Shown here: positions 1 to 7,349 of the stretch, piece after piece
Layout: every line of letters begins with the position of its first letter
How positions within the stretch are numbered: position 1 is the first letter of the stretch
DNA from: a bacterium
GTDB taxonomy: Bacteria; SZUA-182
Direction: 5' to 3'
Assembly (NCBI GenBank): GCA_003230635.1
Contig: QIFF01000048.1
Coordinates: forward strand, 1-10,293
DNA: 10,293 nucleotides
The notes under the pieces: model-generated
The model's database searches: none
What the model was told of the DNA's origin: nothing
The model's input: only the letters and a program-made list of their open reading frames with translations
Position numbers and translations under genes: made by a program

Positions 1-298
1 AGGCCCCGGAGTTTTCCAGGATATAGTTGATTTCCTCTGCCGCCAAAAAGGAGTTGACCGGCACCGCTACCGCCCCCATTTGAAATAGGGCGAAGCAGGC
101 ATAAATATACTCCGGTGAATTGGGCAAAAGTAGGGCTACCCGTTCCCCGGGCCGGACTCCCACCTGTTTTAACCCCCTGGCCAGAGCCAGGGTTTGCTGG
201 TACAATTCCAGGTAGTTGAAAGCCCGCTCAGAAAAAATCAGGGCGGTGTCTTTGGGGCGTTGATGGGCCTGAATGGCCAGTAATTCTCCCAGGGGCAT
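1..298 (-). CDS. AMP-dependent acyl-CoA synthetase/ligase, N-terminal part
   Basis: Partial gene running off the left edge; about 99 N-terminal residues are visible. Enzymes of this family activate a carboxylic acid (often a fatty acid) with ATP to an acyl-adenylate and then transfer it to CoA in the cytoplasm. The protein begins MPLGELLAIQAHQRPKD and continues with hallmarks of the ANL superfamily N-terminus: a segment resembling 'ALIFSERAFNYLEL' (about 19-32), 'GVRPGERVALLLPNSPEY' (about 47-64), and 'GAVAVPVNSFLAAEEINY' (about 75-92). The catalytic P-loop and AMP-binding motifs lie outside the window, so substrate class cannot be given. The ATG at 296-298 is preceded on the minus strand by AAAGGAG about 11 bases upstream, which fixes the start. 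The upstream HEAT-repeat gene points the same way, 88 bases away, with a palindromic repeat between, so co-transcription is possible. Confidence 0.9.
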   Translation of the reverse strand, partial: MPLGELLAIQAHQRPKDTALIFSERAFNYLELYQQTLALARGLKQVGVRPGERVALLLPNSPEYIYACFALFQMGAVAVPVNSFLAAEEINYILENSGA

Positions 299-326
299 AG
301 TCTTTCTTTCTCCTTTTCAGCTTAAT

Positions 327-385
327 GTAGGGGAGGGCGTCTCTGCCCGCCCTCTGACTGGGCGGACACGGAGTTCCGCCCCTAC
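327..385. repeat. GTAGGGG-type imperfect palindromic intergenic repeat
   Basis: Two 26-base arms (327-352 and 360-385) are inverted copies matching at about 19 of 26 positions and separated by 7 bases. The outer ends GTAGGGG/CCCCTAC and the inner CCGCCC/GGGCGG blocks are perfect. The element fills most of the gap between the HEAT-gene stop codon (387-389) and the acyl-CoA synthetase start. No T-run follows on either strand, so it is not a classic intrinsic terminator. The outer and inner blocks resemble widespread REP-like palindromes with GTAGGGGCGG ends; that resemblance is from memory and untested. Confidence 0.65.
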
Positions 386-386
386 T

Positions 387-683
387 TTATTTACCCGGAG
401 ACATCATCTCCAGCGCCTGGTTGGCGTAGAGGCGTACTGTTTTGTCTTCATCCTCGGCGGCTTGCCTGAGGGCCGCCAGAGAGGCTTCGCTCTTAATGCG
501 GGCCAGGGAAACTACCGCCAGGCGGCGAGAGCTGGGGTGGGTGCTGGCCTGCAACACCTTGATTAAAAAGGGAGCCAGCCGACCATCTCCCAGGCGCCAG
601 CTGTTAATATAGTGCAGCAGGCGGTTTTCCAAAACAAAATCCGGCTTACTCTCCCATTCGGCGATTAACTTGGGCAGGCTTTC
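387..683 (-). pseudogene. HEAT-repeat protein, 3' part after frameshift
   Basis: This is the C-terminal continuation of the HEAT-repeat gene that starts at 1443, read in the +1 frame relative to the 5' part. It is open from 683 down to the stop at 387-389. The first codons give ESLPKLIAEWESKPDFVLEN, then a helical stretch and a clear HEAT unit (SSRRLAVVSLARIKSEASLA, followed by an EDEDKTVRLYANQALEMM helix). No convincing ribosome binding site precedes a start in this frame; the only near-N-terminal candidate is a TTG at 630-632. It therefore looks like a severed C-terminus rather than a gene of its own. The reading frame has kept good HEAT character to its end, so the break is recent or a sequencing error. 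Confidence 0.75.
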
Positions 684-1443
684 TTAAAATGGTAGTGATT
701 GTATAGGGACGGGCCTTGCTTTCCGACCTGGCCGCTTCCTGCAGCAGCAGGGGCAGGGCTGCCTTGTCTTCCAGGGCCATAATCACCTGCACCGCCGCCA
801 TTTTGGCATTGCTGCCGGCGTCGGGGTCATTTAACTTAGCCAGCAGGCCCGCTAGGGGCTTGACCCCGAATTTGCGCAGGGCCTGCACCTCATAGCCCTT
901 CATGGTGCCCAGCAGGGAAAGCAGTAAGTCCAGGCTGCTGTCTTGTCCCAGTTCCCCCAGGGCCAGCACCGCGGTTACCGCCGCACGCTCCTCATCAGTA
1001 TCGGGGAATTCCACTATGGGCGGAGACTGGCGGATGAGTTGGATCAGGCTTTTTTCCGCCTCTACCAGCTTGAGCTTGCCGCACATGCCGGCGGCTACCG
1101 CCCGCACCATAGGATGGGGGTGCTTTAGCTCTTTGAGAAAAATCGGGCCTAGTTTAGGGTCGTTGATGCGACTGATGCTATTGATTAATTTCTCGCGAAC
1201 CGGGCCTTCCTGTTTCTGGATCAGCTCCAGTAATGAGTCAATTTCCTCCCGGCTGCCGGGGGTCAGCTTAGCCAGTTCCTTAGCCAGGCGCAGGGCAGGG
1301 GGTGTTCCCTTGGGCTTACTTTTGAGCTCGGCCGCCAATTGGGGAAGGGACTTGGCCCAGGCCGGCGGCGAAGCAGCGGCTAGCCCCAAAAACAGGATCA
1401 GTCCCAGGGTAATCCCCAACATTGTTTTTGTGTGCTTTTTCAT
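646..1443 (-). pseudogene. Secreted HEAT-repeat protein, 5' part (frameshifted gene)
   Basis: N-terminal 265 codons of a HEAT-repeat protein. Residues 1-30 form a signal peptide: basic start MKKHTKT, hydrophobic core about 8-23, and a signal-peptidase-like site after AWA (residue 30). Alpha-helical HEAT units follow, for example around DPKLGPIFLKELKHPHPMVR and ERAAVTAVLALGELGQDSS. HEAT repeats form scaffolds for protein contacts; I see no catalytic motif. The ATG at 1441-1443 is chosen because GGAGG lies 7 bases upstream; an in-frame start at 1518 has no such site and would add residues before the signal peptide. After residue 253 this frame turns into a non-HEAT tail (RKPAQVNRRMGE) and stops at 646-648, whereas removal of one base at about 684 restores a HEAT protein of about 351 residues ending at 387. 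It could be a true pseudogene, an assembly error, or less likely a programmed +1 frameshift. Confidence 0.8.
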
Positions 1444-1504
1444 TTTCTTTCCTCCAGTAAGTTCAATTCTAGTCTCAGGAGGTTCTTTTGTCAATAAGGC
1501 TGCT

Positions 1505-1547
1505 CCCAAATCCACCACCTAATTTCAGTCCAGGTGATGGATTTGGG
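1505..1547 (-). other. 16-bp hairpin in HEAT-gene leader
   Basis: Inverted arms 1505-1520 (CCCAAATCCACCACCT) and 1532-1547 (AGGTGATGGATTTGGG) are separated by 11 bases. Fifteen of sixteen positions pair. The single exception (1515/1537) is C-A on plus-strand RNA but a G-U wobble on minus-strand RNA, so the structure is complete only in the transcript of the HEAT gene, where it lies about 61 bases upstream of the start codon. No T-run follows. It could be an RNA stability or regulatory element, or a small repeat; strand choice is an inference from the wobble. Confidence 0.5.
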
Positions 1548-1580
1548 CTGCTGTTGTCCCCCTTATCTGTCAAATATTTC

Positions 1581-1609
1581 TTGCTTTTTACTGCGCTTTA
1601 CCATAGGAT
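1581..1609 (+). promoter_or_regulatory. Weak sigma-70/sigma-A-like promoter candidate for the glycan operon
   Basis: TTGCTT (1581-1586) and TAGGAT (1604-1609) are separated by exactly 17 bases. The first matches TTGACA at 3 of 6 positions, the second TATAAT at 4 of 6. It is the best-spaced pair I found by eye in the divergent intergenic region upstream of the first plus-strand gene. On the minus strand there is a perfect TTGACA (revcomp of 1568-1573) but no convincing -10 at the right distance. Both are weak evidence. Confidence 0.25.
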
Positions 1610-1639
1610 TAAAAAGGGTTTTTTGCGGGGAAACCCTAT

Positions 1640-1704
1640 GTAGGGATAGCTTGGAATAGAGCCTTCAGGCTCGTGTCATTTTTTCACGGGGCTAAAGCCC
1701 CTAC
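1640..1704. repeat. Structured intergenic repeat with two nested hairpins
   Basis: GTAGGG at 1640-1645 pairs with CCCTAC at 1699-1704 and encloses two hairpins: GAGCC-TTCA-GGCTC (1659-1672) and GGGGCT-AA-AGCCCC (1688-1701), separated by a T-rich stretch. The GTAGGG/CCCTAC outer boundary is shared with the palindrome at 327-385, suggesting related repeat families. The element lies immediately upstream of the Shine-Dalgarno of the first glycosyltransferase gene, so it may shape its leader RNA. Confidence 0.5.
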
Positions 1705-1726
1705 TCCTTTTTGGAGGTGGATAATC

Positions 1727-2887
1727 CTGAACCTATTGGGACAGAAAAAAAGCCGGCTTGACCTAGTCATTGGCTTAGGCATAGTCTTTCTTTTTCTGGC
1801 AGTCAATATAGCTACCATAGAGGAATCTGGAATAGGCACCGACGCTGGCCGCCATATGTTCCGGGGAGAGGTATTGCTGCATCTCTATCTTACCGGGGAA
1901 ACCGATTACAGCAATTTGCCAGCCAGTGAGCGCTGTAAATTCCAGGAGATTGATCCCGATTACGAGCTTTTAACCCCGGAGTTCTTCATTAATCGTTATC
2001 ATGGGAAAAATACCATAGGAGGACTGGCCTCCGCTGTTACTTGCCTTATTTTTCATAAGCGCCTGGGGTGGCTGGGGGCTTTAGATGCCCATAACTTAGC
2101 CCTTATTGTCTTTGGGGCCTTAACCATATTGGTTGTATATCTTTTTGCCTTAGAGGCTTTCGGCGGAAGGGTAGCCATCCTCTCAGCGCTATTCCTGGCC
2201 CTCTATCCCCCCTTTATTGGCTATACTCACGTCACCGTCAAGGATATGCCGGTGGTCTTTTTTGTCTCCGCCACGGTTTGGAGTTTTTGGAGGGGGGTCG
2301 TTCATAAAAGTTATACATGGGTCTGGCTGTCGGTAATATTCCTGGGAATGGCCCTGGTTTCTAAAATGACCGGCGCCTTTGCCCTTATTATTCTGGGGAC
2401 ATGGCTCTTGAGCTTGTTTCTGTTCAAGCAAAAAATCGGAATTTCCCCAAGGCGTTCCCCCAAGTTTTGGACGACCCTGCTGCTTTCACCGTTGGTTGTC
2501 ATGTTGGTTTATTTGTTGTTTGCTCCAACGATCTGGTATAAAAATCCTTACGACCTGGGGGGAAACATAGCCAGTGTTGTCCATCAAACTCTGGATACAA
2601 GAAATTTCGTAATTACCAAGAAAACCAGCCTGACCAGCGGTAAGAAAGGCCCCTACAAAGACCGTTGGCAGGCATATTATGCCCCCACTCATGGCTTGCT
2701 TACCATTCCTTTGCCCATCTTGTTTTTTGCTCTTTTTGGGAGCTGGTACGCAGTAAAAAAAAGGCGGGAGGAAGCCGGGAGGGATGCCTGGCTGGTTTTA
2801 ATCTGGGCCACTGCCCCGGTTTTGTTTTGCACCCTTCCTTATTTGCACATATATAATAGTATAAGGGCTGCCTGCTGGCGGGGATAG
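1727..2887 (+). pseudogene. PMT-type (GT39-like) membrane glycosyltransferase, 5' part of a broken gene
   Basis: Multi-pass GT-C fold enzyme of the dolichyl-P-mannose-protein-mannosyltransferase/ArnT type, which transfers a sugar from a polyprenyl-phosphate donor on the outer face of the membrane. Seen: a first membrane segment (VIGLGIVFLFLAVNIA), then a loop with GTDAGRHMFRGE whose Asp is the likely general base, and a VKDMP motif matching IKDIP in the next gene. Several more membrane helices follow. The frame stops at 2885-2887 directly after IYNSIR, exactly where the intact paralogue continues LYVDYVPPL then CLLAG. About 25 bases have been lost here, which shifts the frame. There is no ATG near the 5' end. 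GGAGGTGG at 1713-1720 best fits a CTG at 1727; a GTG at 1673 lies in the upstream repeat and a TTG at 1736 is too far from the ribosome site. The missing start supports decay. Confidence 0.8.
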
Positions 2888-3495
2888 GTACGGAAGGTTT
2901 TTATTCCTGGCTTAAACCGCTCACGGCCAAGTATCTATCCCCGGCTAAGGTCCCAGCGGTCTATGCAGGGTTTTTGGCGCTGATGATAACCTCAGAGGCT
3001 GTTTCTGTGCTGCAATACTACCCTTATGAAGCAACCTTTTTCAATAGCCTGATCGGGGGGCTGAAGGGCGCCCAAGATATTCAAATTCCTTTTACTGACA
3101 GGGTGGGAATACCATCGGCGGCGGACTTTCAGGGGAGCTCCCTGCGCAATGCGGTAAAATGGCTCAACCAACATGCTGCCCCGGGGTCTATCGTAGTCTT
3201 CCACCGGGAAGAAAAAAACAAGTTTTTACCGCTGAAAAAAGGGATAAAGGTGCTGCCCTTTAGGTGGGATCGGCAGGCAAGGAAAAGAGAGGCGGTAAGG
3301 AAAATGGCCTTTGACACTGCTTATCTTGCATTTATAAACACCTACTGGAACCGAACCCATCCGTTATTTGGATATTGCTATCAAAAACTATCCCCTGTCT
3401 ATACAATTGAAGCCAACGGTGCGCCGGTTAGCTGGATTTACCAGATGCCCAGGGAAGAGTTTTTAAGGGTGGTGTTCCCCCCGGAATCAAGATGA
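2869..3495 (+). pseudogene. PMT-type glycosyltransferase, 3' part of the broken gene
   Basis: Continuation of the preceding GT-C gene in another frame. From 2869 it reads CLLAGIGTEGFYSWLKPLTA, aligning with CLLAGLGASQLIDRLK of the downstream paralogue. A membrane helix (VPAVYAGFLALMITSEAVSV), then YYPYEATFFNSLIGG, follows; the paralogue has MHPYQGVFFNFLLGG at the same place. The C-terminal soluble domain (NAVKWLNQHAAPGSIVVFH) matches AIAWFNQYAEPNARIIAV. Its own start would have to be a TTG at 2974 inside a membrane helix without a good ribosome site, so I treat it as a detached C-terminus. Joined across the deletion, the gene would encode about 590 residues, close to the 581 of its neighbour. 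The stop lies 22 bases before the next gene's ATG. Confidence 0.8.
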
Positions 3496-3517
3496 GGGCA
3501 CCTTTTTCAAAGCACCC

Positions 3518-5263
3518 ATGAATATGGACAAGAGAATACTCAACTTAAAAAAATGGTATCCGGGATTGTTGCTTGGCGTGTTATACTGTACTATTGCTAT
3601 ATTGACCATGCATAATTACGGGGTAGCACCAGATAATCCTTACAGCTATTTCCGGGGAGAACGAATCTTTCAGTACTTTCTAAGCGGTGAGCGAAAGGTG
3701 CTGGATTGGTGGACTGATATGAATGATTACACTGCATACGAAAGCGGGAATCATCATCCGCAATTTGTGAGGTTACATCCTGATTTTCCCTCCGCCAATA
3801 TGACTGAAGGATATAATAACTCCTTCGGATATATTGCTTCAGCCGTTAGCTGCTACATATTTTACCGGGTGTTAAAGCTGACTGATGCCAAAACTGCCCA
3901 CCGGCTGTCAAATATCTTTTTCGGGGCCCTGATGATCATGGTGATTTATTGGTTTGCCGCAGAGGCGGTTAGCCCTGCCGCTGGTTTCTTTTCCGCCCTG
4001 TCCATGTTCCTGCACCCCAGGCTATTTATTCTTGTCCAGGGAAATATTAAAGATATTCCTATGCTCAGCATGTATGTATTGACGGTCTGGGCCGGCTGGA
4101 GGGCGGTGGAACTTGATGACTGGCGCTGGCTGTTGGTTTCGGCAACAGCCATGGGATTGGGAATGGGCAGCAAAAGCACGGCTGGCTTCGCCCTATTAGT
4201 TTTGCTGCCTTATTTTTTGCTCAGACAAATTCGCCTGCGGAAACTTCCTTCAAAGAAACTTCTAATTGCGCTTTTGCTTAGTCCGCTTATTTGCTATTTA
4301 CTCATATATGCCAGTAACCCAAGTTACTGGGGGGGGCTTTTCAGCAAAGCAGAGCAACTCCCTCAAAATGTCGTTACTACAACCACATCTGCTGAAACAC
4401 CCGGCATATTCCAGTACTTGCTTGGGGAATGGCGGCGAGCCAGCTCCCCCGGCTCAACCCACACCAATTGGGTTTCGGCCTCAATGCCCGGCTGGACAAG
4501 TATAAGAAGCAGGTTTGCCTTTTTCGTTAGCCCTATGGTAACCAATCTTTTGGCTATACTGGGGGCGATTACCTGTTTTAGAAAGTTCCTAAAAAAGGAA
4601 TATGAATATTACTTTATCTTGATTACCTGGTTATTTATTCCCCTTTTCCGCACGGCAGCGCCTTACTCTGTTGCTTACGGGGGAATCCGCCTTTATGTAG
4701 ATTATGTTCCCCCGTTGTGTCTGCTGGCCGGACTGGGGGCTTCTCAGTTGATTGACCGGCTTAAAATCCGCCTTCCCTCTCCTCAAATGGCACCTTACAT
4801 CATGTTAGCAGCTTTCTTGCCCATTACCTATAAACTTATTGATATGCACCCTTACCAAGGGGTTTTCTTTAACTTTTTGTTGGGCGGCAATAAGGGGGCA
4901 ATGGAACGCAAGTACCCGTACACGGGAGATATCAATTTCTCAACCTATCCTGAGGCCATTGCCTGGTTCAACCAATATGCCGAGCCAAACGCCAGGATTA
5001 TTGCCGTCAATAGCCACCTGCTTAACGGATTTGGGCTGCGTGAGGATTTAAAAGCAGTTTACCTGCAAGAGGAAGCCCTTGGGGGTCAAGATATTTACTA
5101 CTTGACAGTACCGGTTTCCTGGACGTATAAACAGGATATACCTTGGTCAGAGGAAAATCGCCGCCTGGTTAAAGAAGTAAGGGTGGATGGTTCACCCGTT
5201 TTGTTGATATATAAACACAAAGGGCACCCTAAAGGGGCGCTGCGGCAGCCGGAGATGGCCTAA
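3518..5263 (+). CDS. PMT/ArnT-type membrane glycosyltransferase (GT-C, GT39-like)
   Basis: Intact 581-residue multi-pass membrane protein, full length for this family. GT-C enzymes of this type take a sugar from a polyprenyl-phosphate carrier at the outer membrane face and add it to a protein, lipid or glycan. Seen: first helix about 14-31, an extracytoplasmic loop with APDNPYSYFRGE (Asp39 is the likely catalytic acidic residue), an IKDIP motif at 177-181, helices through about 440, then HPYQGVFFNFLLGG (444-457) and a soluble C-terminal domain with AIAWFNQYAEP. The acceptor cannot be deduced. It is a tandem, diverged paralogue of the broken gene upstream, 22 bases away. The ATG at 3518 has only a weak GAGGG far upstream; a second ATG at 3524 is possible. 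Its TAA shares one base with the next ATG (TAATG), and that downstream gene makes the kind of lipid-linked donor this enzyme would use. Confidence 0.85.
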   Translation: MNMDKRILNLKKWYPGLLLGVLYCTIAILTMHNYGVAPDNPYSYFRGERIFQYFLSGERKVLDWWTDMNDYTAYESGNHHPQFVRLHPDFPSANMTEGYNNSFGYIASAVSCYIFYRVLKLTDAKTAHRLSNIFFGALMIMVIYWFAAEAVSPAAGFFSALSMFLHPRLFILVQGNIKDIPMLSMYVLTVWAGWRAVELDDWRWLLVSATAMGLGMGSKSTAGFALLVLLPYFLLRQIRLRKLPSKKLLIALLLSPLICYLLIYASNPSYWGGLFSKAEQLPQNVVTTTTSAETPGIFQYLLGEWRRASSPGSTHTNWVSASMPGWTSIRSRFAFFVSPMVTNLLAILGAITCFRKFLKKEYEYYFILITWLFIPLFRTAAPYSVAYGGIRLYVDYVPPLCLLAGLGASQLIDRLKIRLPSPQMAPYIMLAAFLPITYKLIDMHPYQGVFFNFLLGGNKGAMERKYPYTGDINFSTYPEAIAWFNQYAEPNARIIAVNSHLLNGFGLREDLKAVYLQEEALGGQDIYYLTVPVSWTYKQDIPWSEENRRLVKEVRVDGSPVLLIYKHKGHPKGALRQPEMA

Positions 5264-6228
5264 TGTTTATTTCCATTGTTGTACCGATTTACAATGAGGA
5301 AGAGAGCATTCGCCCTCTTTATGCGGAACTCAAGGAAACCTTGGCTGATCTGGGAGAGAGCTATGAAATTATCTTAATCGATGACGGCAGCAGCGATTCC
5401 AGCTTCACCATTTTAAAAGAACTGGCCCAAAAAGAACAGAATGTTAAGGTTATTCGTTTCCGCAAAAACTTCGGGCAGACGGCAGCCATTAGTGCCGGCT
5501 TTAACCATGCCCAGGGGGATTTTGTGGTTACCCTGGACGCTGACCTGCAAAATGACCCCCGCGACATCAAGAAGATGCTGGAGATGACCCAAGAAGGCTA
5601 TGAAATCGTAAGCGGCTGGAGACTAAACAGAAAAGATGCTCTCTTTACCAGAAGAATACCCTCCATCATTGCCAACAAGCTGATTTCCAAGCTTACCTCA
5701 GTCTATCTTCATGATTACGGCTGTACCCTGAAGGTGTATAAAAAAGAAGTGGTCAAAAACCTAAACCTGTATGGAGAGACCCATAGGTTCATTCCGGCCC
5801 TGGCCAGTTGGATGGGGGTCAAGGTTACCGAAGTGGTGGTCAACCATCGCCCACGCAAACACGGCAAATCAAAATACGGGCTGGGCCGCACCTTCACGGT
5901 AATCCTGGACCTCATAAACGTTAAATTTCTGCTCAGTTACTCCACCCGCCCCATTCAGGTTTTTGGCGGGTTAGGGCTTATATCCTTTTTGCTGGGGACG
6001 ATATCCCTTGCCGGCCTGGTTTTCATGAAGCTGGCAGACGGGGTGGATATGACAGGCAATCCCTTGTTGTTTATGACTGTTCTATTTATCCTGGTGGGGG
6101 TTCAGTTCATTACCATGGGGCTTCTGGGGGAAATCAACATCAGAACCTACCACGAAAGCCAGAATAAGCCGATTTACACCATTGCAGAGATTGTGGGGCA
6201 CTCTGAACAGCCGTTCCCAAAAAACTGA
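5263..6228 (+). CDS. Polyprenyl-phosphate glycosyltransferase, GT2 (DPM1/GtrB/ArnC-like)
   Basis: A 321-residue GT-A enzyme with two C-terminal membrane helices. Such proteins transfer a sugar from a nucleotide donor to undecaprenyl or other polyprenyl phosphate on the cytoplasmic face, producing the lipid-linked donor for GT-C enzymes. Seen: VPIYNEEESI at the N-terminus, IDDGSSD (39-45), FRKNFGQTAAISAGF (66-80), and LDADLQNDP (91-99) holding the metal-binding DxD. YGCTLKVY (152-159), THRFIPAL and RKHGKSKYG follow. All are typical of the DPM1/GtrB subgroup. Membrane helices lie about 236-257 and 271-293. The sugar is unknown. The start is supported by GGAG 8 bases upstream and by TAATG overlap with the preceding gene; the stop overlaps the next ATG (TGATG), indicating coupling. 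Confidence in family is high, in substrate nil. Confidence 0.92.
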   Translation: MFISIVVPIYNEEESIRPLYAELKETLADLGESYEIILIDDGSSDSSFTILKELAQKEQNVKVIRFRKNFGQTAAISAGFNHAQGDFVVTLDADLQNDPRDIKKMLEMTQEGYEIVSGWRLNRKDALFTRRIPSIIANKLISKLTSVYLHDYGCTLKVYKKEVVKNLNLYGETHRFIPALASWMGVKVTEVVVNHRPRKHGKSKYGLGRTFTVILDLINVKFLLSYSTRPIQVFGGLGLISFLLGTISLAGLVFMKLADGVDMTGNPLLFMTVLFILVGVQFITMGLLGEINIRTYHESQNKPIYTIAEIVGHSEQPFPKN

Positions 6229-7349
6229 TGAAACTGTTAGTCTTAAACTATGAATTCCCGCCGCTAGGGGGTGGGGCGGCACCGGTAACCCAGCATTTGA
6301 GTAAACAAATAATAAAATATGGTCACCAGGTGGACCTGGTAAGTATGCATTATAAAGGCTTAGCTAGAGAAGAAGTTGTTGATGGCATTCACGTTTATCG
6401 CATAAGATGCCTAAGGAAACGGCAAGCTACCTGCGAAACAATAGAAATGCTTAGTTTTGTAATCATGGCTTTCCCTTTTTTACTGAAGCTGACAAAACAG
6501 AACAAGTATGATCTCATTCATTGTCACTTCATTATCCCTACCGGCATCTTAGCTTACCTGATTAACAAATTTAGGGGGCTGCCCTATATTATTACCTCTC
6601 ACGGCTCTGATATTCCGGGCTTTAATGAAGATAGATTTACCCTGGAACACAGAGTTACCAAGCCATTATTGAGACTAATAATAAGGCACGCCAAACAACT
6701 CATCACCCCCTCAAATTACTTAAAAAACTTAATTTTGAAAAATGTAGGGAAGTACGACATAAAGGTAATCCCCAATGGAATTGATATAGATAAGTTCGGC
6801 TTCCTAAAAAAAGAAAAGAAAATCTTGATGACTGGCAGACTGCTGCCACGCAAGGGGTTCCAGTATGTCTTGGAAGCCCTCAAGGGGGTAAAATCCGACT
6901 ATGAGGTGCATATAGCCGGAGATGGACCGAATGCAGATGAACTAAAGGCAATTGCCCGCAACCTGAAGATAAAAGTGGTTTTTCATGGCTGGCTGGATAA
7001 TAATTCCCCCGTATTAAGAGAATTATATGAAACTTCCTCAATTTATCTATTGCCTTCTAAGCAGGAGAATGCCTCCATCGGTTTATTGGAAGCCATGCTG
7101 GCGGGCATGGCGGTCATTACCAGTAATGTCTCCGGCTGCCCTGAGACGGTGGGGGACAGTGGCTTGTTGGTTAGCCCTCAAGACGTGGAGGGGATCAGGA
7201 CCAATTTGCTAAAATTAATTAACGACGACAAACTTTGTCGGGAACTGGGGGCAAGAGCCAGAAATAGAGTGCTGGAGGTTTTTGACTGGCAGAAGATCAG
7301 CCGGCAGTATATTGCCCAGTATGAGGAGATTGTGAGGGCAACACATTAA
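6228..7349 (+). CDS. Glycosyltransferase family 4 (GT-B) protein
   Basis: A 373-residue cytoplasmic or peripheral retaining glycosyltransferase of the GT4 type, adding a sugar from a nucleotide donor to a lipid-linked or glycan acceptor. Seen: the N-terminal loop EFPPLGGGAAPVTQHL (9-24), SHGSD (124-128), the linker VIPNGIDIDKF (180-190), GRLLPRKG (203-210) whose Arg and Lys bind the donor diphosphate, AGDGP (230-234), and an E-x7-E motif, Glu280 and Glu288, in ENASIGLLEAM. All key GT4 residues are present, so it should be active; the sugar is not predictable. It has no visible Shine-Dalgarno and starts in TGATG overlap with the upstream GT2, so translation probably depends on coupling. Its base use is more AT-rich than that of the genes downstream (one 60-base stretch at 6301-6360 is 35 percent GC), hinting at a different origin. 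Confidence 0.9.
   Translation: MKLLVLNYEFPPLGGGAAPVTQHLSKQIIKYGHQVDLVSMHYKGLAREEVVDGIHVYRIRCLRKRQATCETIEMLSFVIMAFPFLLKLTKQNKYDLIHCHFIIPTGILAYLINKFRGLPYIITSHGSDIPGFNEDRFTLEHRVTKPLLRLIIRHAKQLITPSNYLKNLILKNVGKYDIKVIPNGIDIDKFGFLKKEKKILMTGRLLPRKGFQYVLEALKGVKSDYEVHIAGDGPNADELKAIARNLKIKVVFHGWLDNNSPVLRELYETSSIYLLPSKQENASIGLLEAMLAGMAVITSNVSGCPETVGDSGLLVSPQDVEGIRTNLLKLINDDKLCRELGARARNRVLEVFDWQKISRQYIAQYEEIVRATH

Noticed and set aside
327..385. Possible intrinsic terminator for the HEAT gene.
   Set aside because: The stem is present but no U-run follows on the minus strand.
902..1522. A 206-codon open frame on the plus strand opposite the HEAT gene.
   Set aside because: It is Ser/Arg-rich with no domain-like pattern, lies wholly opposite a gene with signal peptide and HEAT units, and lacks a ribosome site; it is a shadow frame.
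1558..1573. Perfect TTGACA on the minus strand as a promoter for the HEAT gene.
   Set aside because: No acceptable -10 box lies 16-18 bases downstream.
6196..6208. The 12-mer GGGCACTCTGAA occurs here and again at the start of the long palindrome (9959).
   Set aside because: Here it codes for conserved-looking GT2 C-terminus sequence (VGHSEQ) and the flanks do not match, so a chance match is most likely.
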